From Pleodorina starrii (taxonomy: Eukaryota; Chlorophyta; Chlorophyceae; Chlamydomonadales; Volvocaceae), in NCBI GenBank assembly GCA_030267565.1, contig BRXU01000041.1, forward strand, positions 1 through 64,000: 64,000 bases of DNA, written 5' to 3'. The position numbers and the translations under genes were made by a program. Positions 39,678 through 50,800 of the stretch are shown one piece after another; within the stretch, counting starts at the first letter, position 1; each line of letters starts with the position of its first letter. Below the pieces are notes generated by a model. It saw nothing but the letters and a program-made list of their open reading frames with translations. It was not told where the DNA came from and searched no databases.

Positions 39678-40759
39678 TCAACAAATAATATCGAGGGAAG
39701 GCAGCACGACTTATAGACCAGATGGCGAGCTGTGACGGTTACGCGAACGGTTGACGCAATACGCGGAGACCTCTGGACTGCCACCGCGATTAGAAGAACA
39801 ACTCCTATATAAATGACGCTGTGATGCAAAGTGACCGTTACGCATGCGCGAGGCGCAGGACGTAGGATGCTGAGCAGGTTCACACGCGTCCTCCGAAGGC
39901 TGTTTGCGGGGTAACGAAAACGACGCAGGAAACGGTGCGTGAACCTAATGTTTACACGCGAGGGTGAAATACAGGCGGGTGATGAACAGGTAAAGCGACC
40001 AAGCGCACGTATCCGCAAAAGAGCGGTCCGTCAAAGGAAACCCCAAACCTCCCTCAGGCAGCAAGAAAAGTGTCGCCGGTATGAGCGATGCGGCAAAGGC
40101 GGCTTGCCGAACGCTATACGTGGTTGTCACTGTCAGTATAGGTGTTCTCCTTACGCTGTCACAGCCTACAGACGCTTTTTGGGGACGCACCTGGCGGACG
40201 GCCATCAGCTGCACGGCCGTCTACTAGGAGCGCCATCGACACATACCTGGGGCAAATCGTGCTTCTTCAGGCGCGCGGCGGTGTCGCGTCTATCATTCGG
40301 TCGCGGCCTGAGCAGGAATGGCTTGCTTATGGGGCAGGTAGGGTGGCCCCACCTGGGCGAACTCGTTAGGGTTCGACGATTACAAGGGGAACCGGTTTTC
40401 ACACCAGTTGCTAGCCGTACAGGCTAGACAGACTGTTCATCCTACCCCACGCAGGGGCTCGTTCGTTAGTATGCAAGGATAGCAAGGGGAACCGATGTTC
40501 ATATCGGTTGCTAGCCGTACATGCTAGACGGACTGTTCATCCTACCCCAGGGGCACGCACCCACGGTGGGGTGCCGAAAGCAAAGCCTCCAAGGCCCACC
40601 AGCACCAAGCCCGCACGACACACAAAGTGTGAATAGGCAGAATACAGAGCCCCAGAAGCACAGGGCCCGCAAGAGGTGCAGGCTCAAGAAGAACGAAACT
40701 CGACAAGCAAGAGAGGGACTACGAGGTCCACCAGCACCGAACCCGCAGCGCCACCAGGC
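39678..40759. other. Gene-free stretch
   Basis: No supported gene. The minus-strand frame that continues upstream of the small basic protein to 40018 lacks recognisable features and has no reason to be coding. The main structure is the duplicated hairpin pair at 40382-40550. Confidence 0.45.
40382..40550. repeat. Two 68-bp copies, each with two hairpins, 100 bp apart
   Basis: Copies at 40382-40449 and 40482-40550 share AAGGGGAACCG, TTGCTAGCCGTACA, GCTAGAC and GACTGTTCATCCTACCCC. In each copy an AACCGNT...ANCNGTT arm pair brackets a 6-base loop, and CTAGC(C)...(G)GCTAG forms a second hairpin. Copy 2 has a perfect first stem (AACCGAT/ATCGGTT) and copy 1 has one mismatch. The structure survived where the loop sequences changed, which suggests folding matters or that the unit derives from a structured element end. 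Confidence 0.7.
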
Positions 40760-42843
40760 CTACCAAAACCCTAGGCGACCCTGGGACAAGTGGGGCCCCA
40801 CCGCGACCAAGACAATCACACACACTGCAAGCAAGGTCAAAAACAAACACAGGGCAACCCACAGGCACCCACGGAACACTCCCGTCGAAACAGTCAGAGG
40901 GAGCCGGGAGGGGAGACAGAGTCCGGAGGGCCGACAAACACAACACGGCCCGCCTGGTTGGCAAGGAAGGGGTGATCCGCCGGGACCGCCTCCCAACCAG
41001 CCGGCGCGGCCCCTAGGGCCGCGAACGACGCGACACGGGCCCAGAAGAGGCGGCGCTGGGTGGTTTGCGTGTGTTGTGTGGGGCGGAGAGTCACAGGGTC
41101 GAGTGTGACTCGTGGTCTCGCGAGGCGAGATGCACCCAGCGGACCTATACGTTTGCGTTTCAGGGCTTACCGAGGTTCCCGGCCGCGCTGCACCCCTAGT
41201 GGCTGCTGTGGTTGCCTCAACTCCTGGTGCAGCAGCCGTTATCACGACGTCGACTGACGCCGTTGCGGCGGCCGCCGCCTCCTCAGCTTCAGCCACGGCA
41301 CTGACTACCGCGTCCACGTTGCCTTCTTCCGCCGCCGTGGCCGCCGCCTCCGCGGCGGCTGCTGCCGCCGCAGCGGCTCTCTCTGTGCCTGCCGCCAACG
41401 TAGCGCCTGCAGTCGCTCCGGCGGCTGCCGCCGCCGCAGCGGCTGTCTGCGCCGAGGTTGCTGCTGCAGCCACCAGTGCGGTGACGTCGGGCGCTGCGGC
41501 TGCATCGAACTGCGCTGCGAGCTGCCGGCGCAGCTCTGGCAGTGGCTCCACCTGCCGGTCCTTCCAGTGGAACACTGGGGAGGGAAGCTCGGCTTCTGGA
41601 TCAGCCGCCAGTTGGATATCGACCGTTCGTGCTGCCGCTGATGATAAGGTGGCAGGCCTCTCACATGGCCCCTGGTATCCATCCGTGCCGCTGTTAGATA
41701 GTTGTACGGCAGACCGGCGACGGCCTTTATCACCTTCAGGGCGGCGGCCTTACTTGTTGCCGATCCCCGCACTCGTGTCGCCCCGCATGATGGTTGGGGT
41801 TGAGGGCCCTGGCGGGTAGCTGCTGCCCACGCGCGCCAAACTGCACCATGTAGCTGAGCGGGGCTGCCGCTACCGGCATCCGCCGGGATACGGTAACCAA
41901 GGCGCAGCCCCGCTTGGGTCGCAGGACCCTGTACGTCTGAAGTGCCGCGAGGCCGGCCGCCAGCAGGCCCGTGGCCGTCACAAACTCCAGGACCGGGTAT
42001 GGTAGGGGGTCGCGACGAGCTTACGCGGCCCTGGCCCGGCTTTGTCCGGCTTGATCGGCCGCTCCCAGACGGGCTGCGGTGTTTGCTGCACGGGTGGGTC
42101 TGTCAAGATGGTCTGCGTCTGCCCGTCAGCGCATAGCCACTTAATAAACAGGTAAGGCAGCCGTCCATCAGGGGTCGTCCAGTCGTCGTATAGCTCAACT
42201 GCCCAGTCACCATACGCGCTGACAATCTGTGCGCTTACGTATGCGGCCGAGTGGTCGACTACACCCGCGGTGTGCTCACCCGCCCTCGTGCGGATGTCCG
42301 GGAGCTGGCTTTTGTGCCCCTCAGTAAGGGCCGAGGCAAATCCTGTCAGCAGCCTTAAGGTGATTTGCGGGCTGGCAACGCTGGGGCAGCTAACGTCCAT
42401 GATCAGGAGGTACGACCCCTCAGGCGGCAGAGCAGGGTTTCGACCAGCAGGTAGGGGCAGTGTGGTTAGGCTGATGGCGCCACCCCCCTCTACCCCCCGG
42501 TTCCACGCCTTGCCGGCTACTAGGAGCTCCTTTGCTGCTTTGGTGGGGTACTGCAGCGCCAGTACGCTCTCTCGCAAGTATTTTGGAATTCCCTGCTCCT
42601 TCAGGTGCTTCTTTTCCGCCGGGTGCCTACCGTCGGGTTGGGCGCGCGCGTTCCGTCGTGCGTGAGAATTACCACCGGGTTGGTGCTGGAAGAGTTGAGG
42701 GCGCTGATCACCTCGGGCTGAGAGACACATGGCGAAGCCGTCAGAGCTGGCGGGAGGGGGCTGAAGGCTCCGTGGCTGGTAGTAGCAGTAGCGGGGCTGG
42801 GTCTTGGCGGTGAGGCTGCGCCGGGGGTAGAAAGCAGCTCTAT
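40760..42843 (-). pseudogene. Frameshifted coding relic, family unknown
   Basis: Several minus-strand segments look like authentic protein but lie in different frames, reading from high to low coordinate. They are: after an acceptor-like TGTAG at 42844, ...VSQPEVISALNSSSTNPVV; from about 42610 a long frame to 41978 with GIPKYLRESVLALQYPTKAA and AYGDWAVELYDDWTTPDGR; then YPVLEFVTATGLLAAGLAAL (possible membrane helix); then LKVIKAVAGLPYNYLTAARM; then VFHWKDRQVEPLPELRRQLA followed by an Ala-rich tail. At least four frame changes within about 1.3 kb argue for a decayed gene, most likely from a mobile element, though assembly errors or unrecognised introns could contribute. No domain identified. 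Confidence 0.45.
41270..41510. repeat. Ala-codon-rich low-complexity tract
   Basis: GCN-rich sequence reads as poly-Ala on both strands (minus: TSAQTAAAAAAAAGATAG; plus: a similar Ala-rich frame). It forms the tail of the coding relic if that relic is read on the minus strand. Strand assignment from this tract alone is not possible. Confidence 0.6.
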
Positions 42844-44801
42844 CTACAGTCGAGAGAGTAGGGAAGGAAAGGTGCCCTGGCGTGGGAGGAGCACGGTACC
42901 AGCATATGTGGATGGATGGGCGGACGAGGATTAGGGCTGGCATGTGCATGGTGATGCATGGGTTGTTGGGGAGATGCCACCTTCCGGCAATCACTGGTGA
43001 TGATGAACGCCTTGGGCGGGGTAGGGTGTGATATGACAGCTAGCTGGCTAAAGTGAGGAACCGTCTCACAGATGCACGGGGCGAGATGAGGGAAGGAGGA
43101 GAGGGACGGTACGGCACCTTGATTGGGGCACGCATATATGGACGGCGGGCTCGATAGTTACAGGCGGCCGGAGGCGGCCTAATTAACCTGGGCCGCCCCA
43201 GCATGCCCTCTAACCACGGCCGACAAACAGAGAGGCCTTGGCAGCCGATACCTTGCCAGGCCGGGGCCGTGTGAACGGCGGGCACCTAGGAACCGCAGAG
43301 ATACGGTAGCCATCCAGCAGGCGATGTGTTCGGGACCACCATTGATCCTCCGTCGCTGGTGGCTGAAGCTGTGGCTGCCGATCCAGCACCAATAACCGCA
43401 CGTGTGGAGCTGCTGTATTTTAGGCATGCGTGCCTGCCTACCGGTATCTGTCCCCTGTAGCACCTTTCTAGTCGTACGATACAGATGGTGCAAGCAAGAG
43501 GCACCGACCTTGCCTGCAGAGTGCCCCGTCCGTCCCCAACTGAGGCAGGATGGACTCGCTCTGCTGATACCTTCCTAATCATATGGTGATGGGTGGGTGG
43601 GACCACTACGTAGCTACCGGTAGCTGTAGCCCCCTTGTGTTACCACTCCTTCCTGCCACACACCTTCCTGCCTGCTTGCACCACCTGCCTGCCTGCCTGC
43701 ACCACCTGCCCAACCAAGCAACCCATATGCACACAGACCAGCACCCAGCTGCAGCAGTATATATATATCGTGTGCGTGTACACCATATCACACATGACGT
43801 GACGTGACATACGAATCCAGCCGCCAGAGAAGCAACCCTCAGGTAGGGTAGGGTGTATGTGCGTCCATAATCCGATGCTTCATTGTCACAGCACGGACGC
43901 GTGTATGTGTATGTGTGCAAATTGATTCAGAACATCCATCCTGGAACGTACGTACAGCGAACATCATCCGTCGTGCGTGTATCGGTGCGGGCGTGCAAGT
44001 GCCCCCGCGCAGTTAGATCAAGCCCCGACCTGCTAGCTCGATACAGCGCAGGCGAACCTGATGAGCGAAATAGCTACGTACCATAATAATGACCGGAAAG
44101 AGCAGCAGCAGCAGCAGCAACCCACCTTCAGTCACGAGGCCTCATACGGTATCTTTTGCTGACCCAAATCTAGCTACATGTATGTATGGGCATGTGGTTT
44201 TCTTAGCGGCAGTGAACCCACGATCAATGATAATAAAGGGCCGTCGTCGGTGCATACCGAATCTATCCAACACCAACACCCTATCGCTGTCTATCTGTCG
44301 CGGCCACGCACAGCAACGGTAGCTCAAGGTCGTTTGATGTGTCACACCGACAGCATTCATACACGTCTGTGAAATAGTAGTGAATTGATTCTGGAAGATA
44401 GTCTTAGCACGCAGACGGCGACATGCATGGTTCCGACGGATGGACGGGAGTTCGGCGACGTGCGTACAGAATCTTCGAGCTCCCAGCCCACCACCTCACT
44501 GCAATGCTGCAATGCAAGCAAACGATGATACCCAGTTGTCCAACCCTTAGAGTACCATACCACGTATGTTCTGCTATGAACGTTACCACCAGCTTAGCTC
44601 TACGTTCCACCCACCCTCCGTTGATTGCGCGACATGCCGCCAGCCAGCCTGCCTGCCTGCGCTGCGCTGCAGCTGCCGCAAAACCTGCATGGTAAGATAC
44701 GTACGCCCGGCACTACTTCATTCGTTCATTCCTTCATCATCCACTTACTTGAATCATTCGCTCAGTAGGCCCATGCCCCCCACCTCCGAAGTGAATATTA
44801 C
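42844..44801. other. Intergenic stretch, no gene seen
   Basis: About 2 kb downstream of the potassium-channel gene. It contains short simple repeats only: CTGC/CCTG units at 43660-43715, a TATATATATA run at about 43758, TGACG repeats at 43795-43808 and a GCA run at 44102-44119. No open frame looks like protein. The 3' UTR of the channel gene should start at the right end of this stretch. No TGTAA motif was found on the minus strand close to the stop. Confidence 0.5.
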
Positions 44802-47800
44802 TCACACCCCCTCGGAACCGCCGCACTGCCCAACATTATTGCTGCCGCTTCCGGCGACTGCTCCGTCGTCAGCAGGGGTTGCTGCGGCGACGCCGCTGGC
44901 GTCGCCGCCGCACCCAAAGTACGACATGAAATTCTGGTAGCGCTTCTGACTGCTGACCGCCTCTTCCGCCGCGCTGTCGTACGGTCCGCCGACGTTGGCG
45001 GCGTCGGCGTCGGTCGCGGACAGGGACATGGCGCGCGGTGCGCGGCCGCCCTGGAGGCACAACCGCAGTCGTTCGCGCTCGCGAGCACCGTACTCCTCGC
45101 ACCGCTGGCGGGCGGTTGTGACGGGCGGGCGGGCGGGCAGCAATTGGTATTAGTTTGGAATAAAAGGTATTAGGGTTTTAAGGCGGCGTTTGGCATTGGT
45201 TAGGGTCCCGCAACGGGGAGCGGTTCATCAACGCAGCAGCAGGCAAGGGCCCACCGGCAAGGGACCGGAGCCGGGACCTCAGAACGCCGTTGCGCCCGGG
45301 TATCGCTGTACCAAACAACGGCAGCAACCACACCCGCTCTGTTCGTCCCGCCAGGCAAACACATCAATGACGCTACTCTGCGGACGGCGGCCGCCACCCC
45401 GCCCGCTCGCTATCTACACCCCAATACGGTACCGTACCGTACCGTACCGCACCGCACCGCACCGCACCGCCCCCGCCCCCGCCCCCGCCCCCGCCCCCGC
45501 CCCCGCCCCCGCCCCCGCCCCCGCCCCCGCCCCCGCCCCCGCCCCCGTACCTTCCAGGCGGCGTCAAGCTCCGGCCACCTGCCCAGTGCTTCCATCAGCG
45601 CACCCCTCCGCATGCCGTACACCTCCGTCATGCGCACAGCCACCACGCTGGCGGTGCGGGGGCAGCCGGTCAGACAGCCGTACTCTCCAAAGTAGTGACC
45701 GGGCTGGGGGGCCGGGAATGAGATGACGGGAGATAACGGGGGAATGAAGAACAGGGCAGGGCAGGGCGGGGCAGGGAGCCGCAGGAGCGAGGGACGGGGC
45801 AAGGCACATACGCAGGGTAGGAAGGAAGGAGGAAAGGAAGGAAGAAAGGAAGGAGGATAGGAAGGAGGATAGGAAGGTGCGGGGGCTGTGCTTCATTCTG
45901 CTTCGCGTTGTTAGTTGGTGGCCAGTGTTGGCGCAGGTGAGCGCGGTCTGATGAGGCGGTTGATTGGTTGGTGCGTTCGTACCGAAAATCCGGAATCTAT
46001 CGAAGGAAAGCGAGCCCATCCATGCAAACGGCACGCAGGCACGACGGAATCGCAAAATGCAGTGTACGACAACAGTAGTTTATCGTCGTAGTAAACTATC
46101 GGGGCACGACGCAACACGTAACAAGATGTATGTCGCATCATGCCTTTTGAAAAGGACCGGCCAGCGATGCCAGATCAGTGCATCTTGGCATCGCATGTAC
46201 AAATCGCGTATATACGGTACATGTGAGGAACGAGCCCACAATTAAGTAAGCAAGGGCCCAGCCGCTTGTGTGGTGTATACATACATGGGCCGCATGTCTT
46301 ATAATATGTACCTTGAGCGTGCGAACCGGTTTGTACGGCACTTTACAGTCGTACGACATCCGCCATCTGCGTCGGAACTCCGTCTGCGACTTGATACACG
46401 CCGACGACGACGACGAGCGGGCCCGCGGCGGCGGCGTCAGCGTCTCGTCGCCATCGGGACGAGCCGCCAACGGCGACGACGCAGAAGCCCCGGCGGAAAA
46501 CATCCTGGATCCAGATCCGGATTCAAATGCTGCAGCAACATCCGCCGCCTCTGCTGCTGCTGCAGCTGCCGCGCGGGGGTCGTCATTCATTGGCGCCGGT
46601 CCCCCCTGAACCGAGGCCTGAGGCGGCGGCGTTGCCGTTGGCGGCGTCAGCATCGCCGCGGATCCACCGTACATCTCAAGTACGACGTCACCCCTGCGGC
46701 CGCGCGCTTGCAGGCCGCCGCCGGCGACGCCGCCGCCGCTGCTGCTGCTGCCAGCGGCGGTGCCGAGCCGTAGCTGCACCGAGGACACCGAGTTCGGGCA
46801 GGCCGCGGCGGCCGCCGGCTGCTGCGAAGCCGGCCTCCCGCCGCCGTCCCTCAGCTCGCCCGCTGGCGTGCTTGACGTTGCGGCGTTGGTGGCGGTGTGG
46901 ATCGCAGTCCCTGATGGGCCTTTGGTGCCCAGTTGCTGCTGCTGCTGCGTGGGCACTGACAACTGGCCAGCAGCAGCAGCAGCAGCAGCCTCCCGCCCGC
47001 CGCCACAGCAGCGAAGGTACTGCCGGACCTGCAGTCGGCCCTCTACGTGCACAAGAGGCAGCGGCCCGATGGGGCGAAAGCAGGCGCAGGCGCAGGCGCG
47101 GGCGCGGGCGCAGCGGTATGTTATTATGTGGGATGAAGTACTCTAGTAGCAGGGGACGTCATGGTTGCCGGCAACCCGGTGCTGCACCCACACGGGCCCA
47201 AGTCCATGCCGTGCGTCCTCGATGCATGTGTGCCTTTGTCCGTATGTACAGGCGTACTCAGCCAGGCCCACCCACCACTCCCAACGCATCCACAACCCCT
47301 CCACGCGCCCCTCCACGCACCCCTCCACACACCCCTCCACGCACCCGTCACAAAGTACATCTCCGTGTCCCAGCCGCCCTCCATGACCACGCACTCCCCT
47401 TTGCCGTAGAACTCCAGCTTGAGCGCCGCCGACAGCTCCAGAACCAGCGCCTCGTGGTGCCGGGAGGCGTCGCGAAGAAACGGCACCCGAGCGATGAGGC
47501 GGGCGTGGCAGCTTCGGAGCACGTCGCGGCGCAGTTCGCACGGCAGGGCTGCGGAGGCAAGGGGAGAGGGGGCAGAGGAGCCCATCTGATCGGACCTGGC
47601 CGGGCCTGCCCGGGTCGGCGGTTCCTGTCCCCGGCGCGCATCATCCTGCCTTCTCCCGAACCCGGACGGAACTGCTCGCGCGGCCCTGATGCATTTCCAT
47701 CCTCCTCTTCCTCCTCCTACTCCTTCTCCATCCTCTACAGCAGCCACCCTTACTTCAGAAGCGAGCCGGCATCAATCATTAACCAACGACCCTTCCCATC

Positions 47801-50800
47801 TATGTCCCTACCTTCCTCTCTCCCTTTCCCACCCCGTGCCACGCCCGCCCCACACCCGCCCCACCTCCCCTCCGCCCCTTACTCCTCACCCGCCGCCCTC
47901 CCCCCCACCCACCCGCCACCATGTCCTCGTCCTCCTTGTCGTTGAACTGCTTGGCCGCCACGTAGCAGTAGTAGCTCTTGACGCGGGTGGCCAGAGCGGT
48001 GGGCAACGACTGGGCACTCAGAAAGTCCTCCACACAATCCATCAGCTCCGACCGGGAGATCTGAAGGGAGGGAGGGAGGGAGGGAGGGAGGGAGGGAGGG
48101 AGGGAGGGAGGGAGGGAGGGAGGGAGGGAGGGAGGGAGGGAGGGAGGGAGGGAGGGAGGGAGGGAGGGAGGGAGGGAGGGAGGGAGGGAGGGAGGGAGGG
48201 AGGGAGGGAGGGAGGGAGGGAGGGAGGGAGGGAGGGAGGGAGGGAGGGAGGGAGGGAGGGAGGGAGGGAGGGAGGGAGGGAGGGAGGGAGGGAGGGAGGG
48301 AGGGAGGGAGGGAGGGAGGGAGGGAGGGAGGGAGGGAGGGAGGGAGGGAGGGAGGGAGGGAGGGAGGGAGGGAGGGAGGGAGGGAGGGAGGGAGGGAGGG
48401 AGGGAGGGAGGGAGGGAGGGAGGGAGGGAGGGAGGGAGGGAGGGAGGGAGGGAGGGAGGGAGGGAGGGAGGGAGGGAGGGAGGGAGGGAGGGAGGGAGGG
48501 AGGGAGGGAGGGAGGGAGGGAGGGAGGGAGGGAGGGAGGGAGGGAGGGAGGGAGGGAGGGAGGGAGGGAGGGAGGGAGGGAGGGAGGGAGGGAGGGAGGG
48601 AGGGAGGGAGGGAGGGAGGGAGGGAGGGAGGGAGGGAGGGAGGGAGGGAGGGAGGGAGGGAGGGAGGGAGGGAGGGAGGGAGGGAGGGAGGGAGGGAGGG
48701 AGGGAGGGAGGGAGGGAGGGAGGGAGGGAGGGAGGGAGGGAGGGAGGGAGGGAGGGAGGGAGGGAGGGAGGGAGGGAGGGAGGGAGGGAGGGAGGGAGGG
48801 AGGGAGGGAGGGAGGGAGGGAGGGAGGGAGGGAGGGAGGGAGGGAGGGAGGGAGGGAGGGAGGGAGGGAGGGAGGGAGGGAGGGAGGGAGGGAGGGAGGG
48901 AGGGAGGGAGGGAGGGAGGGAGGGAGGGAGGGAGGGAGGGAGGGAGGGAGGGAGGGAGGGAGGGAGGGAGGGAGGGAGGGAGGGAGGGAGGGAGGGAGGG
49001 AGGGACGCCTTGCCGCGGGTTTGTTTTTTGATGTCGACGAACCCTTATATTGATTCTCCTCGCTAATCTTACCACCCTCCAGAACGAACCCTAAACCAAA
49101 CGGTGCAAGCCGCCTCGCAGCGATTCTGTCTTCTGCCACTACTGTCGCCTTGCTGCTCCGCTCCGGCTCTCCCTGCTCCCACCTGCCGTGTCGGCTATTA
49201 GGGGGGCCACACCGGACCCGCCCCAAAATCAGGCCCCCCGCCCCTCTTTCAGTTCGTAAAGCAAAACCTGTTCAGATGCCTGGCCAAGCAGGCCGCTGCC
49301 CAGCTGGCCCACCGTCCTTTCCCCCTCTATCTGCTTCCCACCCTCCAACTCTCCACCTCCCCCCCACCATCCCCACCTGTCCTCGCGCCCGCCTACCTCG
49401 TACTTGTTCGCCCTCCCCGCGATTGAGTTTGCGGTGGATATGATGTATCCCAGCGTGACCACCCCGATCAGCATGCCCACACACGCCATGCAGCGCTCAG
49501 CGGTGGTAACCGGGAACACGTCGCCGTAGCCCACCGTGGTGTAGGTGATGACCACAAAGTACAGAGAGGTGAGGTACCTGCGTTGCGTCGCGTTGCGTTG
49601 CGTTGCGTTGCGTTGCGTTGCGTTGCATCCCCGGTCCGTGCGTTGGCACCAGCGGGACAGGCTGTGCGGCGGCGCGCGGCGAGCACGGCACGGCGTGTGC
49701 ATGATCAACAACAAATTTCGTATTGGTCAGCTGTACCTCCTCATGTTTTAAAGCACGAGGTACAGCTTGACATGCCCCTGGTGGGAAAGTAGGAGCGTCG
49801 GGATCACGCGGTCCCAACCCACGCCTCGCGGCATGCTGCTTGCTGGAGACAGGGTAACGAGCCAGCCAATCAAGCAAGCCGACGCTGCTGATGGAGCCCC
49901 CCCGCCCAAATCACCGACGACCGACCCCGCCCCACCCCTCAGTGCGTGCCCCACCTCTCAAAGTTGCCTGCGTCCTGCAGCCCCGCCGCCTCGGCCCAGG
50001 TCCCCGTCAGGCCCTTGTCCTGAATGACCGCCAGGAAGAACCAGGCCGAGGCGCTCATGTGCAGCACGAGCACGCCGCCAATGATGTACGCCAGCACGCG
50101 CACCACGGCGGCGCCCTGGCTCTGCTCCACGTTCTGGTACAGAGCGCTCCGCTGCGGAAGGGCGGAGCCGAGCAGCGGATTGCGGATAGCGGGGGGGGGG
50201 GAGAGAAGCCGGCGGGAGTGTCACCAGCTAGCTAGCTAGCTCGCTAGCTGGCTAGGAGGAGGAACACTACTGTGACTTGGGTCACGGCTGTACGGTATGT
50301 GGTAATGGCTAGGTAGGCATGCAGGATGTGCCAAGGTGCCACCACCCTGCACGTCGCCTAACCCCTGCCTGCCCTCCCTCCCTCCAGCCTCCGCCCTCCG
50401 GCCACGGCACCCGCTACCGTGCTGGCCAGCGCCGCCTTTCCCCCCGGCACAAACCCTACCGCTGCCTGCCTGCCTGCCTGCCTGCCGGCCTGCGACCTCA
50501 CCTATCTTGACCACCACACACACGCAAGCTCACACACGCTCCCTGCCTGCCGGCCTGCGACCTCACCTATCTTGACCACCACACACACGCAAGCTCACAC
50601 ACGCTCCCTGCCTGCCGGCCTGCGACCTCACTTATCTTGACCACCACACACACGCTCAAGCTCTCACACGCTCTTACGTGCATCCTCTTGGACACCTCGA
50701 GCAGCCGCGCCAGGCGTATCAGCCGCAGCAGTTTGAGCAGCTGCATGAAGGAGGACAGAGAGCTGGTGATCTGCGGGGATAGGAGGGAGGGAGGCAGGTA

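Noticed and set aside
38710..39690. Target-site duplication around the 24-bp inverted repeats
   Set aside because: Flanking bases do not match at 2, 3, 4 or 8 bp.
41112..41819. Plus-strand Ala-rich protein
   Set aside because: Low-complexity sequence reads as Ala-rich on both strands; the minus strand has better protein-like flanks.
47914..47919. Donor GTGGCG after GAC-ATG in channel exon 8
   Set aside because: It leaves phase 0, but exon 9 needs phase 1; GTGGGT at 47912 joins to give DMVAALPCEL.
47689..49226. Large EGGR- or PSLP-repeat proteins
   Set aside because: They are the (AGGG)n array, which lies inside an intron of the channel gene.
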